Assembly: GCF_020037475.1 (NCBI RefSeq)
Contig: NZ_JAIQDB010000001.1
Span: forward strand, 372,001-436,000
Length of the DNA: 64,000 nt
Direction of reading: 5' to 3'
From: Sutcliffiella deserti
GTDB lineage: Bacteria > Bacillota > Bacilli > Bacillales > Bacillaceae_I
Shown here: positions 54,359 through 62,789 of the stretch, piece after piece
How positions within the stretch are numbered: position 1 is the first letter of the stretch
Layout of the letters: each line of letters starts with the position of its first letter
The notes under the pieces: model-generated
The model's input: the letters and a program-made list of their open reading frames with translations, nothing else
What the model was told of the DNA's origin: nothing
Database searches by the model: none
Made by a program: the position numbers and the translations under genes

Positions 54359-54748
54359 CTATACAAACGACTCATAAATTCTTTTTATCACACCTAATAG
54401 TGTCAGGCAAAAGTAGGCAAAGAAAAACAATAAAAAATTAAATCGCCAAAACCCTTTTAATACTCGTCTGAAATTAATTTCTTGCTTTATTTTATAGTGA
54501 GTTACAACCATAAGTGCGGCGATTCCTACAAGCAGCATCAGAATGATCCATAAATAGGATTGCCCCCAAATGTTAATTACTAAAAAATGAACAGACAGGA
54601 TGAAGAAAAAAGTAGAGGTATCTATTGCCACATGAAACGATCTTTTATTATTTTTCGTCAAATACCTTGCACAAACATAGAATATTAACATCGCAAAAAC
54701 GGGAACAGTCACAATTGTTGCGAAAAAGCCTGCAAATAGATTAGACAT
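54359..54748 (-). CDS. DUF3397 family membrane protein
   Basis: 129 residues with four predicted transmembrane segments (FFATIVTVPVFAMLIFYVC, STFFFILSVHFLVINIW, YLWIILMLLVGIAALMVV, FNLLFFFAYFCLTLLGVI with one change in order of residues possible by eye). The family is small, Bacillales-specific and usually beside bshC. No function is known. Ends about 100 bp before bshC. Confidence 0.82.
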   Translation of the reverse strand: MSNLFAGFFATIVTVPVFAMLIFYVCARYLTKNNKRSFHVAIDTSTFFFILSVHFLVINIWGQSYLWIILMLLVGIAALMVVTHYKIKQEINFRRVLKGFWRFNFLLFFFAYFCLTLLGVIKRIYESFV

Positions 54749-54791
54749 TACCTTCTACCTCTCTCTTTAACCTATAATGTTTTCTCTTTTA

Positions 54792-55721
54792 TTACCTCTT
54801 AGCATCTTTGAATGATTCTATACTTTTCACCTCAAGGCCTTTTACTATTGTATAAATGAATTCTGTAAGGGGTGTTTTTTCTCCTTGTTCCCTTGCAAGA
54901 AATAATATATACCCTAATATTGCCTCCACTTCTGTTTCCCTTCCATACTCAATATCACGTTGCATAGACGACCAATTTCCTGCTGTATTCCGGCAAATAC
55001 TCACTATATTACTCCACATATCTTCCTTCGATTCTTTTGGTATTAAAAAGGAGAGTTCTTCATATAAGGCTTCCATTGCCTGATAAAAAAAGGGATTGCT
55101 AAGCAATTCTCCATTTTTCACCCTGTAGATAGAGGTAAAAGGATTTATAATAGCATTCACTACTAGTTTTTCTTTTAACATTTTTTCATAACTTAAACAG
55201 ATTTCAAGTGGAAAACTAGCAGATAAGCTTCTATTCCATGCTTCTAAAAAAGGAGAGTGTGAATTCCCTGCTTCATATTCGGCTATTTTCGTTTTCCCTT
55301 TACCAGTCCATTGTACTGAAGTATCGTCAATTTTTCTCACCCCATGCTCCACAACTCCTAATAGGATTCGTTGAGTTGAAATTAAATTCAGTAATTTGAG
55401 GTGTCCCATCCCGTTTTGCAAGAACAGCACCGTTTGATCTGATCTGCAATTTTTTAGAGCTGTCATAAGGTCTTTAAGTGCATATTGTTTTACAGCTAAT
55501 ATAATAACCTCTTCTTCTAGCTTGTCATTTAAATGAAGCTGCTTAACCCTTACAGTTTGTTCTCCTGTAAACTGTTCGTTACCATAAAGCTTTATTCCTT
55601 TTTGTTGTAGTTCTAGGAGCTGTTCCTCCCTTTTCACATATAAAGTTACAGGAAAGTTAAGTGACAATTGATATGCGTAAAAAAGACCTATGGCACCAGC
55701 ACCTACAATCCCTATTTTCAT
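54792..55721 (-). CDS. panE: 2-dehydropantoate 2-reductase family protein (ketopantoate reductase)
   Basis: 309 residues. N-terminal Rossmann motif IGIVGAGAIGLFYAYQL, then VKQYALKDL, the NGMGHL loop, and a C-terminal helical domain with KLVVNAIINPFTSIY. It reduces ketopantoate with NADPH to pantoate for CoA synthesis. ATG 55721 follows AAGGGGAT. An in-frame stretch upstream reaches into mobile-element sequence and is not part of the gene. Bacillus carries more than one such paralogue, so enzyme identity is likely, not certain. Confidence 0.85.
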   Translation of the reverse strand: MKIGIVGAGAIGLFYAYQLSLNFPVTLYVKREEQLLELQQKGIKLYGNEQFTGEQTVRVKQLHLNDKLEEEVIILAVKQYALKDLMTALKNCRSDQTVLFLQNGMGHLKLLNLISTQRILLGVVEHGVRKIDDTSVQWTGKGKTKIAEYEAGNSHSPFLEAWNRSLSASFPLEICLSYEKMLKEKLVVNAIINPFTSIYRVKNGELLSNPFFYQAMEALYEELSFLIPKESKEDMWSNIVSICRNTAGNWSSMQRDIEYGRETEVEAILGYILFLAREQGEKTPLTEFIYTIVKGLEVKSIESFKDAKR

Positions 55722-55842
55722 CAATATCCCCTTCTTTTCACCTAGTTCCTTATATTGTATCAATTTACCGTTTTTTTGTACTAGTTTTAATAAAAACTTT
55801 TTTATTTTTTGATGCGTTAAAAACACTGTTGTTTTCCACTTA

Positions 55843-55963
55843 GGCTGCGTTAAACGCCGCTGTTGATTTCCGCAAAAGGCTGCGCGTTCCACAGGGCCCT
55901 CCGCCTTTTGCTCAAATCATCGCTAGAATAGCATTATAATTAACAGGCAACTTTAACAGAGCC
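55843..55963. mobile_element. MITE-like element, family 1, copy D
   Basis: 121 bp between panE and the carboxylase terminator, in the opposite orientation to copy B. Left end GGCTGCGTTAAA, right end TTTAACAGAGCC (10 of 12 complementary). Flanks TCCACTTA (55835-55842) and TTCACTTA (55964-55971) form an 8-bp duplication with one mismatch. CCGCAAAAGGC and GCCTTTTGC form the inner palindrome. Confidence 0.8.
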
Positions 55964-56020
55964 TTCACTTAAAATGCCCACTCAACAAGCTCATCGATAG
56001 CTGAGGCAATTGAAAAAGAA

Positions 56021-56047
56021 AAGCTGACTCTTATTAAAGAGTCAGCA
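56021..56047 (-). terminator. Terminator of the carboxylase operon
   Basis: Stem GCTGACTCTTT / AAGAGTCAGC with a short loop and T-rich tail on the minus strand, 15 bases beyond the stop at 56062. Confidence 0.85.
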
Positions 56048-56061
56048 ACTTAGTAGATTTT

Positions 56062-57603
56062 CTACACAGGATAAACCGGATGTTTACGATGACTAAACGT
56101 CAACTGCTTGCTTGAGTAATGATGAAAACGACTTATCAACACATTTCGCAAGTCTTTTGCAGGAACAATATCATCTACTATTAATTCAGAGGCTAATTTA
56201 TAAATATCAATATGCTCCTTATATTCCTGATGCTTTTCTTGAACATAAGCAATTCTTTCTTTTGGGTCTTCGATTTGATTGATTTTATTTGAGTATACTG
56301 CATTTACTGCTGCTTCTGGCCCCATAACCGCTATTTGGGCGGTAGGCAGCGCAATGCAACAGTCAGGTTCAAATGCGGGACCTGCCATTGCATATAAACC
56401 AGCTCCATAAGCCTTCCTTACTACTACGGAAATCTTTGGAACAGTCGCCGAACTCATCGCAGCAATTAACTTGGCACCATGGCGGATAATACCTGCCCGC
56501 TCTACTTTTGTACCAATCATAAAACCTGGTACATCAGCCAGGAAAAGCAGTGGAATATGGTAAGCATCACACAGCTGAATGAATTTTGCCCCTTTATCAG
56601 CCGAATCGACGAAGAGCACCCCACCTTTAACTTTTGGTTGGTTTGCAATAATCCCAACTACTTTCCCATCGATTCGAGCAAAACCTGTAATTAACTCTGG
56701 AGCAAATAATTTTTTCATTTCAAAAAAGCTGTCTTTATCAATTAATTGGTCGATTGCTTCATACATATCAAACGGAGCGTTTTGGTTAACCGGAATTATA
56801 TCCGATAAGTCCCTTCCCACCTTTGGTTCGATGGAATCTGTATCTTTTGATTTAGTCTGATAACTGCTTGGAAAATAACTAAGATATCTTCGAGCATGTT
56901 GAATCGCTTCTTCTTCTGTTGCTGCCAGCACATCTCCACAACCACTTACGGAGCAATGCATTCTTGCTCCACCCATTTCTTCTAATGTCACTTTCTCACC
57001 AATAACTTTTTCTGCCATTCGAGGTGATCCCAAGTACATAGAAGCATTCCCGTCTACCATCACAACGATATCGCAGAAAGCAGGAATATACGCTCCTCCT
57101 GCGGCAGAAGGTCCAAATAGGAGACAAATTTGCGGGACCATGCCTGAAAGCTTAACTTGATTGTGGAATATCTTCCCTGCTCCACGACGGTTTGGAAACA
57201 TATCTAGTTGATCTGTAATTCTAGCTCCTGCTGAATCTACAAGATAGAGTATCGGAACCATCAACTTTTCTGCTGTCTCCTGAATACGGATGATTTTCTC
57301 TACCGTTCTCGCTCCCCAAGAACCTGCTTTTACAGTTGAATCATTGGCCATGACACAAACTGTTTGTTCATTTATCTTCCCTACGGCCGTTACCACTCCA
57401 TCAGCCGGCAACCCTTCCGCTTTGTTATTCGCAAACAGGCCGTCTTCTACGTACTCCCCGTTATCGAATAAAAGAGCTAGACGGTCCCGAACAAACAATT
57501 TATTTTGCTCTTTTAGCTTTTCATGGTATTTTTCACTGCCGCCACTTTTAATATTATCTACTGTCTCCTGAAATTGTTGATCCAGATCACTTGTTTTAAT
57601 CAT
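56062..57603 (-). CDS. Acyl-CoA carboxylase, carboxyltransferase subunit (YngE-like)
   Basis: 513 residues with both crotonase-like halves of a carboxyltransferase: ARTVEKIIRIQETAEKL and SAGARITD in the N-half, FLADVPGFMIGTKVERAGIIRHGAK and AYGAGLYAMAG in the C-half, ending RKHPVYPV. It moves CO2 from carboxybiotin to an acyl-CoA. Over its whole length it resembles B. subtilis YngE, assigned to methylcrotonyl-CoA, while close relatives use propionyl-CoA. The substrate cannot be fixed here: no leucine-degradation or methylmalonyl genes are adjacent. Third gene of a biotin carboxylase-BCCP-CT operon. Confidence 0.9.
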   Translation of the reverse strand: MIKTSDLDQQFQETVDNIKSGGSEKYHEKLKEQNKLFVRDRLALLFDNGEYVEDGLFANNKAEGLPADGVVTAVGKINEQTVCVMANDSTVKAGSWGARTVEKIIRIQETAEKLMVPILYLVDSAGARITDQLDMFPNRRGAGKIFHNQVKLSGMVPQICLLFGPSAAGGAYIPAFCDIVVMVDGNASMYLGSPRMAEKVIGEKVTLEEMGGARMHCSVSGCGDVLAATEEEAIQHARRYLSYFPSSYQTKSKDTDSIEPKVGRDLSDIIPVNQNAPFDMYEAIDQLIDKDSFFEMKKLFAPELITGFARIDGKVVGIIANQPKVKGGVLFVDSADKGAKFIQLCDAYHIPLLFLADVPGFMIGTKVERAGIIRHGAKLIAAMSSATVPKISVVVRKAYGAGLYAMAGPAFEPDCCIALPTAQIAVMGPEAAVNAVYSNKINQIEDPKERIAYVQEKHQEYKEHIDIYKLASELIVDDIVPAKDLRNVLISRFHHYSSKQLTFSHRKHPVYPV

Positions 57604-57637
57604 GAGGATTCCCCGCTTTCATACTATTGTTGTTGTT

Positions 57638-57850
57638 TTATTCTAGCTCTAGAAGTACATCTCCATCATTCACAAAATCGCCTTCAGCAAACAGGATGGA
57701 AGTTACTTTGCCCTCCGTTGCCGCCTCAATTGGGATTTCCATTTTCATAGATTCTAAAATCATTACTGTTTGACCAGCAGTAACTTCATCTCCTGTTTCC
57801 ACTAATACCTTCCAAACTGTACCTGCCATTGAAGCTTCAATTTTCTTCAT
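57638..57850 (-). CDS. Biotin carboxyl carrier protein (single domain)
   Basis: 70 residues, just one biotinyl domain. The biotinylated lysine is K36 in ESMKMEIP. The flanking strands KKIEASMAGTVWKVLVETGD and GKVTSILFAEGDFVNDGDVLLEL complete the fold. Similar to B. subtilis YngHB. GGAGG precedes the ATG. It carries carboxybiotin between the AccC-like subunit and the carboxyltransferase encoded on either side. Confidence 0.92.
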   Translation of the reverse strand: MKKIEASMAGTVWKVLVETGDEVTAGQTVMILESMKMEIPIEAATEGKVTSILFAEGDFVNDGDVLLELE

Positions 57851-57899
57851 AACTAGTTCCTCCTAAATTTTCATGGTGTTGATTACCTATAGCTCTTTT

Positions 57900-58005
57900 T
57901 GAAAATATTATTGCTGTAAGCTCGTAAAAAATCGGCAATTGGATTTTTCACTGTGTTATTTATCTGTAATACCCAGTTGCTTTTACGGCAACATTTGATA
58001 CGGAT
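57900..58005. repeat. Dispersed repeat, family 2, copy g
   Basis: ATTATTGCTGTAAGCTCG, then the inverted pair GTAAAAAATC / GGATTTTTCAC, and TTTTACGGCAACATT at the far end. It matches the reverse complement of copy c (32300-32465). It lies between accC and the BCCP gene inside the operon, so it is transcribed. Confidence 0.55.
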
Positions 58006-58052
58006 TATAACAATAGGAGCAAATACAACAATCCTTGCAAAAGCAGACTTAA

Positions 58053-59399
58053 CTATTGATTGATAATCGGCTTCATAGATTGAATAAATCCTGTATGGTA
58101 ATTTCCTTTGAAGAAATCTTCTGTTTCTAACACTCGTTTTAGGAAAGGAAGATTGGTTTTTATTCCCGAAACCTTAACCTTTTCCAAATAGTTTTTAGCT
58201 CGTTCAATTGCTTGTTCACGACTGCTATCAGATATAACAATTTTAGCTATCATCGGATCATAAAAGGGAGTTACCTTAAGGTCTGGACCATATCCACTAT
58301 CAATACGCACACCTTCACTCTCTGGAAGTTGCCACTCCGTTATCAGTCCAGGAGAAGGATAAAATGTAACAGGATCCTCCGCGTAGAGTCTAAACTCAAT
58401 CGAATGACCTTTACTTGTTATCTCTTCTTGCCCTAACGGTAAACTCTCACCTTTTGCTACATGAAGTTGCCATTCTACAAGATCGAGCCCTGTTATAGAT
58501 TCAGTTACAGGATGCTCCACTTGCAATCTTGTGTTCATTTCAAGGAAATAGAAATTTTCCTCTTCGTCCATAATAAATTCAACTGTACCTGCATTTTCAT
58601 ATTTAACTTGCTTGGCTGCCAACACTGCGGCTTCACAAATTAATTTTCTTGCCTTTTCACTTATCGAAGGACTTTGTGCCTCCTCAATTACTTTTTGATT
58701 GCGCCTTTGGACAGAACAGTTTCTTTCATACATATGTACTACATTTCCCAAACTGTCGCCAAAAATCTGCACTTCAATATGTTTGGCGTTTCCTACGTAT
58801 TTTTCGATAAACATATCTTCATTATTAAAATATGCCTTCGCTCTTTTTTTTGTTTGCTCAAATGTTTTTTCAATATCCTCTTTGTTCTCACAGCGATGCA
58901 TACCAATGCCACCGCCGCCGCCGCTCGCCTTTAGCATGACTGGAAATCCGATCTCTTCTGCTAATTTGCACGCTTCTTCAAATGTTTCAACTGGTTGTTC
59001 TGAACCCGGAACCACCGGAACTCCAGCTTGAATCATAGCTCTCCTTGCAGAAAGTTTGTCCCCCATCAGTCTAATAACATCTACTGAGGGGCCGATAAAT
59101 GTCAGACCTGCATTTTGCAGCTCTTCGCAAAATTGCCCGTTTTCACTAAGAAAGCCGTAACCCGGATGAACGGCATCCACGTTTTCTTCTTTAGCAATTT
59201 TAAGCAATAGTTCTACATTTAAATAAGATTTTTGCGGTGGTGCTTCTCCAATATGTCTCGCAATAGTTGCCAGCTGAACATATGGTAGATCCTTATCAGC
59301 TTCTGAATAGACAGCCACTGTTTCTATACCCAGCCGATTGCAAGTTCTAATAATTCTTTCTGCTATTTCTCCCCGATTGGCAATAAGTATTTTTTGCAT
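58053..59399 (-). CDS. Biotin carboxylase subunit of acyl-CoA carboxylase (YngH-like)
   Basis: 448 residues. KILIANRGEIAERIIRTCNRLGI start (shown in part), ATP-grasp loop KASGGGGGIGMHR, catalytic segment EMNTRLQVEHPVTE and the C-terminal biotin_carb_C domain (GHSIEFRLYAEDP...FYPSPG). It carboxylates biotin on the carrier with ATP and bicarbonate. It is more like the second AccC paralogue (YngH) than the fatty-acid synthesis AccC. AAAGGGGATGA precedes the ATG. A near-consensus cre site lies 150 bp upstream. Confidence 0.9.
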   Translation of the reverse strand: MQKILIANRGEIAERIIRTCNRLGIETVAVYSEADKDLPYVQLATIARHIGEAPPQKSYLNVELLLKIAKEENVDAVHPGYGFLSENGQFCEELQNAGLTFIGPSVDVIRLMGDKLSARRAMIQAGVPVVPGSEQPVETFEEACKLAEEIGFPVMLKASGGGGGIGMHRCENKEDIEKTFEQTKKRAKAYFNNEDMFIEKYVGNAKHIEVQIFGDSLGNVVHMYERNCSVQRRNQKVIEEAQSPSISEKARKLICEAAVLAAKQVKYENAGTVEFIMDEEENFYFLEMNTRLQVEHPVTESITGLDLVEWQLHVAKGESLPLGQEEITSKGHSIEFRLYAEDPVTFYPSPGLITEWQLPESEGVRIDSGYGPDLKVTPFYDPMIAKIVISDSSREQAIERAKNYLEKVKVSGIKTNLPFLKRVLETEDFFKGNYHTGFIQSMKPIINQ

Positions 59400-59548
59400 G
59401 AGGTCATCCCCTTTCTAGATAGAAAAGCTTAAATTGCCGGATAAGTTGCACAATTAATTTCTACAACGTCTCATTCCGACGTAATTTTCTACATAAAATC
59501 CTCTAACATTCTATAAATTCTACATAATTCCTTCATTCCCTTCTTTTT

Positions 59549-59563
59549 TTGCAAACGCTTTCG
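59549..59563. promoter_or_regulatory. Candidate CcpA operator (cre site)
   Basis: TTGCAAACGCTTTCG fits the consensus WTGNAANCGNWNNCW in all but the last position. It lies in the 298-bp divergent region between accC (minus) and ylbP (plus), about 150 bases from either start. Catabolite repression of an acyl-CoA degrading carboxylase would make sense. Confidence 0.55.
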
Positions 59564-59697
59564 AAATTCATTGCAGAATTTTTTGTTTTTTTGTTATATA
59601 ATTATTATTAAAATAGCGCAATTGAAATAATATGATAAATAGAAGGCTTTATCAAAGATCAACAATGTATTTAAGAGAGACATGAGGGGGAAAAAGT

Positions 59698-60195
59698 ATG
59701 ACAGTTAAGAAGTTATCCATTAACTATAAAACTTTAGAAGAGTTTAAACAATTTAGAGAATATGGAATTCAAGAACTTTCGATGCTGGAGGATTTGGAAG
59801 CCAATATTATCGAAAATGACAGCGAATCGCCTTTTTACGGGATCTACTTTGGAGAAAAATTAGTTGCACGGATGAGTTTATACAAGGTATCTAAAGAACT
59901 TGATAAATATTTTGAACCTCAGCAGGAGTATTTGGAGTTATGGAAACTCGAAGTATTATCCTCCTTTCAACGAAAAGGGTTCGGAAAAGAACTTGTTGAG
60001 TTTGCTAAGGGCTATGGCCTTCCAATCAAAACTAATCCACGTGTTAAATCAGCAGATTTCTGGAATCGGATGGGCTTCACAACGGTAAATTATGATGTAG
60101 AACGGGACCTTGGTGAAAACCCGCTTGTATGGTATCCAGATGGGGTTACAGCACAGGAACGTCCACAATCAACTAATCTAGATGCAGCCGAGTGA
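59698..60195 (+). CDS. ylbP: YlbP, GNAT family N-acetyltransferase
   Basis: 165 residues. Acetyl-CoA binding region VLSSFQRKGFGKELVEFAK (residues about 91-109) and start KKLSINYKTLEEFKQFREYGI, DSESPFYGIYFGEKLVARMSLY follow B. subtilis YlbP closely. The C-terminal tail is acidic. The substrate is unknown. The ATG follows GAGGGGGAAAAAGT. It stands alone on the plus strand, divergent from accC and convergent with the DCC gene. Confidence 0.92.
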   Translation: MTVKKLSINYKTLEEFKQFREYGIQELSMLEDLEANIIENDSESPFYGIYFGEKLVARMSLYKVSKELDKYFEPQQEYLELWKLEVLSSFQRKGFGKELVEFAKGYGLPIKTNPRVKSADFWNRMGFTTVNYDVERDLGENPLVWYPDGVTAQERPQSTNLDAAE

Positions 60196-60279
60196 TTTTT
60201 CTTAAGTGCATAGAAAGTATCGGCAATAATTTCTAAAGGAAGAAACAACTGACCTAGAAGCAATAAAATGAGTATAACG

Positions 60280-60319
60280 AAAAAGGGGAAGTGCACAAAC
60301 TGCGCACTTCCCCTTTTTC
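60280..60319 (+). terminator. Terminator after ylbP
   Basis: AAAAAGGGGAAGTGC and GCGCACTTCCCCTTTTT form a 14-bp GC-rich stem with A/T tracts on both sides, so it can work in both directions. Confidence 0.9.
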
Positions 60320-60350
60320 GAATTTATTGTTGCTTGTAAATCTGCACATG

Positions 60351-60405
60351 GTGCTTGAAGTGAAATCCAAGTGTGAGCCTCGAGGCTCTTTGGTGCTTCA
60401 AACGT
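60351..60405. other. Orphan palindromic structure between ylbP and the DCC gene
   Basis: A perfect 14-bp palindrome GAGCCTCGAGGCTC (60375-60388) lies within longer imperfect arms TCCAAG / CTTTGG and GCTTGAAG / CTTCAAAC. It is beyond the ylbP terminator and is neither coding nor part of the repeat families above. The remaining region to 60619 shows no feature. Confidence 0.5.
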
Positions 60406-60619
60406 GAGTTCCGTGCGTACCCCATGGAAAACTGAGTCCGTTACCCAAATATCACCGAAAAACGGTTTATTTTCCTAACCTTTTCTTGATTGGGAAGTCA
60501 CTATACTCTCCTTACTAACTATAATCATGCAGGCTGGCTAACAGTAGTCTTCCTTTATCCAAAAACCCCTCAAACTATCCTGCATACAACAATCTATGCG
60601 GAAAAAGCCCATAACAATC

Positions 60620-60645
60620 AAAGAGACTTTCATAAGAATCTCTTT
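60620..60645 (-). terminator. Hairpin overlapping the DCC gene stop
   Basis: AAAGAGA / TCTCTTT around the stop codon with a weak T run on the minus strand. It may end the transcript. Confidence 0.4.
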
Positions 60646-61043
60646 TTCATCTCAGGGGTTGGAAGCATACATTGTTCCTTTCTTCCAAACCATCTATAAC
60701 GGTTCTTTGCAATAAAAGCATACACAACATCTCTTATAGGCTTAGGAATTAAAATTAGTGGATATAAACATTTCCAAAAACCATCTAATCCTCTTAGCAC
60801 TTTTAACCCCGCTGTGGATTTAGTATAATAATTGTCCCCGATGATATAAATAAAGCTATTAAAATCATTAGTGGGAAGATTAAACTTTGATAAAAGGTTT
60901 TGTCCGGATTCAGATTGTAAAGAGGCAAACTTATATTTTCCTTCTTTATCATTACTCATCACAAAAATCACTAAGGAATTGCACATATTACAGACTCCAT
61001 CAAATAAAAGCACATTATCTTTGGAAGAAGTATTATTCGACAT
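60630..61043 (-). CDS. DCC family thiol-disulfide oxidoreductase-like protein (DUF393, YuxK-like)
   Basis: 137 residues. The family DxDGxCxxC motif appears as LLFDGVCNMCNSLVIFVM (about residues 11-28), and the RVRWFGRK-like end is YRWFGRKEQC. The fold is predicted to be thioredoxin-like. B. subtilis YuxK has the same size. Actual activity is unproved. The ATG 61043 lies after AGTGAGG with somewhat long spacing; an in-frame start at 61076 precedes it. Confidence 0.85.
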   Translation of the reverse strand: MSNNTSSKDNVLLFDGVCNMCNSLVIFVMSNDKEGKYKFASLQSESGQNLLSKFNLPTNDFNSFIYIIGDNYYTKSTAGLKVLRGLDGFWKCLYPLILIPKPIRDVVYAFIAKNRYRWFGRKEQCMLPTPEMKKRFL

Positions 61044-61127
61044 AGTATAAGAAACCTCACTTAAAAGGAATAACAATCTTGTAGAGTTTTATACCTTTAT
61101 TATATAGGATTAAACGCGAGTGTAAAG

Positions 61128-61153
61128 ACAAAGAGAGCCCCTATGGCCCTCTT
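61128..61153 (-). terminator. Terminator after rsfA
   Basis: AAGAGGGCC / GGGGCTCTCTT with a bulge and a short T run, 10 bases behind the rsfA stop on the minus strand. Confidence 0.65.
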
Positions 61154-61162
61154 CCATTCTTC

Positions 61163-61777
61163 TTATTTTTCAACTCTCTCGAGGTTTCCATTCCTGTCCA
61201 TCTGAAATTTTACTTTTTTATTTTTTTCCTCATCCTGCAACACAACCATTTTTCGAGCTCTTTCCATTATCTCAATAAGTGCCCTATAGTCCTCTTCCAC
61301 AAGACTCATCGAGGTTTCCAGTTCTAGCTTTGCTTCTCCTAATATTTGAACTTCTTTTTCTAGGTTTTCTATTTTTCTTTTTAGTGTGTAATTTTCTTCT
61401 TTCAACTTAGTATATTCATTTTCAAGTTGCTCTAAGTGGTTTAAGTAACTGATTACTGCAGAGATTGTAAGATTATCTCCTTGAAATTTGCTATTCAGAC
61501 TATTATAATCAATTCCCACTGGTTCCGGTAGGTTTAGAGACTGTTCTTTCTTAAGTTCTTTTCTTTGTTTCTTGGCAAGCTCAATACCAGATTTATATTG
61601 TTTTCTTACATATGAATTCCACCTAAAACCACATGCAGCAGATGTTCGGGAAAGCTTTTTTCCCACTTCTTCAAAGGCCGTCAACTGCGTGCCTCCATCT
61701 CTTATATATCGTAAAACCACTTCGGCCAACAATAGATCTTCATCCTGAGTCCAGGCATCTTGACGTACGGTAGACAA
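61163..61777 (-). CDS. rsfA: RsfA, prespore-specific transcriptional regulator
   Basis: 204 residues. Myb/SANT-like N-terminus [41 protein letters not shown] and [13 protein letters not shown], then a long coiled coil (about residues 105-165). In B. subtilis it is made by sigma-F/sigma-G in the forespore and tunes sigma-F genes. The start is TTG after AGGGGTGAT; this matches relatives. A GCATA box lies 40-50 bases upstream but I cannot find a good -10. Confidence 0.92.
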   Translation of the reverse strand: MSTVRQDAWTQDEDLLLAEVVLRYIRDGGTQLTAFEEVGKKLSRTSAACGFRWNSYVRKQYKSGIELAKKQRKELKKEQSLNLPEPVGIDYNSLNSKFQGDNLTISAVISYLNHLEQLENEYTKLKEENYTLKRKIENLEKEVQILGEAKLELETSMSLVEEDYRALIEIMERARKMVVLQDEEKNKKVKFQMDRNGNLERVEK

Positions 61778-61870
61778 AACGCATCACCCCTAACACACAT
61801 TTTTATTCTATATATATGCGTGTAGTAGAATAGATAGACTAAAACTCAAAGTAAAAAGATAGCTATTCTT

Positions 61871-62650
61871 CTATTTTTTCTTGCTTTGGAGAAATTGTGC
61901 AACTGCTTCATGGTGCTCATCCATTTCCCATAAAACCGAACAATTTTCCACTTCTTTTTGAATTCTTTCCTTAAGGTTTGTCTGGTTCCATTTTGAGACT
62001 AACGCTTCCTTGTAGCCTCTCAAAACTTGTGGAGAAGTGATGAGGTCATTGGTGATTTTTTCACCTATATCAATACCGTCACCATTACTGTTTAAAACTT
62101 CTTGAATAAACCCCAATTTTTCCCCTTCTTCAGCAGAAAATATCTTACTGGACATTAGTAATCTTGAAGCAATGGGTATAGGCATTTTTTCAAAAAGCAT
62201 ACTGGCTCCTCCCCACCCAGTAGTGATACCGAGATTTCCTTGTACAAAACCAAGTTTAACGTCTTTATTTGTTGCCCAACGATAATCGCATGCAGTAGCA
62301 ATCTCACACCCTCCACCGATTGCAGTACCGTTTAGAATGGCATATGTAGGTAGAGGGAGCACCATAAGAGAGTATAAGATATTAGCCATTTTTGATAGCA
62401 TGTGATAAGCTTCTTCTTTTGTATATAGGGCATGAAATACCGATAAGTCTCCGCCTGAGCAAAAAGATTTGTTTCCAGCACCTGTAATAATAAGGGCACG
62501 TACCGAGGGATCTTTTTTAACAGTTTCAATTACTTCTTGAAGTGTATTCATAACATCATAATCAATTGCGTTTCGGGTATTCGGACGATTGATTTGGAAC
62601 CAATATATATTATTTTCATCTTTATAAGTAATCACTTTTTGGGTATCCAT
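61871..62650 (-). CDS. Crotonase-fold protein, enoyl-CoA hydratase/isomerase family, possibly acyl-CoA decarboxylase-like
   Basis: 259 residues. Oxyanion-hole segments SFCSGGDLS (63-70) and AIGGGCEIATACDYR (110-124) are present. The first crotonase glutamate (E116) is kept, but the second one (the PE of FGQPE-type loops) is replaced by FVQGNLGI, a loop two residues shorter, followed by WGG (146-148). From memory this pattern, and a Trp near the C-terminus (VLWEM), resemble ethylmalonyl-CoA decarboxylase ECHDC1, not a hydratase. It stands between rpmF and rsfA, 3 kb from an acyl-CoA carboxylase operon. An ordinary enoyl-CoA hydratase or methylglutaconyl-CoA hydratase remains possible. Confidence 0.8.
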   Translation of the reverse strand: MDTQKVITYKDENNIYWFQINRPNTRNAIDYDVMNTLQEVIETVKKDPSVRALIITGAGNKSFCSGGDLSVFHALYTKEEAYHMLSKMANILYSLMVLPLPTYAILNGTAIGGGCEIATACDYRWATNKDVKLGFVQGNLGITTGWGGASMLFEKMPIPIASRLLMSSKIFSAEEGEKLGFIQEVLNSNGDGIDIGEKITNDLITSPQVLRGYKEALVSKWNQTNLKERIQKEVENCSVLWEMDEHHEAVAQFLQSKKK

Positions 62651-62789
62651 GATTGTTGTAAGCCACCTTTTATTGTTTGATTTAATTTTATAGGAAGAGA
62701 GTGCAGAGGTGAATAAGTTTTTTATTGAAGATCTATTGAAGTAGTTGGGTTCCTTTAGAACTCCCTGTTCCTTTCCGTTCTAGGTGTTC

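Noticed and set aside
55722..55892. Longer N-terminus for panE (57 extra residues)
   Set aside because: The extension is derived partly from the mobile element at 55843-55963 and lies before a good ribosome binding site at the conserved start.
60490..60699. A 69-codon plus-strand open frame downstream of ylbP
   Set aside because: No ribosome binding site or recognisable sequence, and it overlaps the 3' end of the DCC gene.
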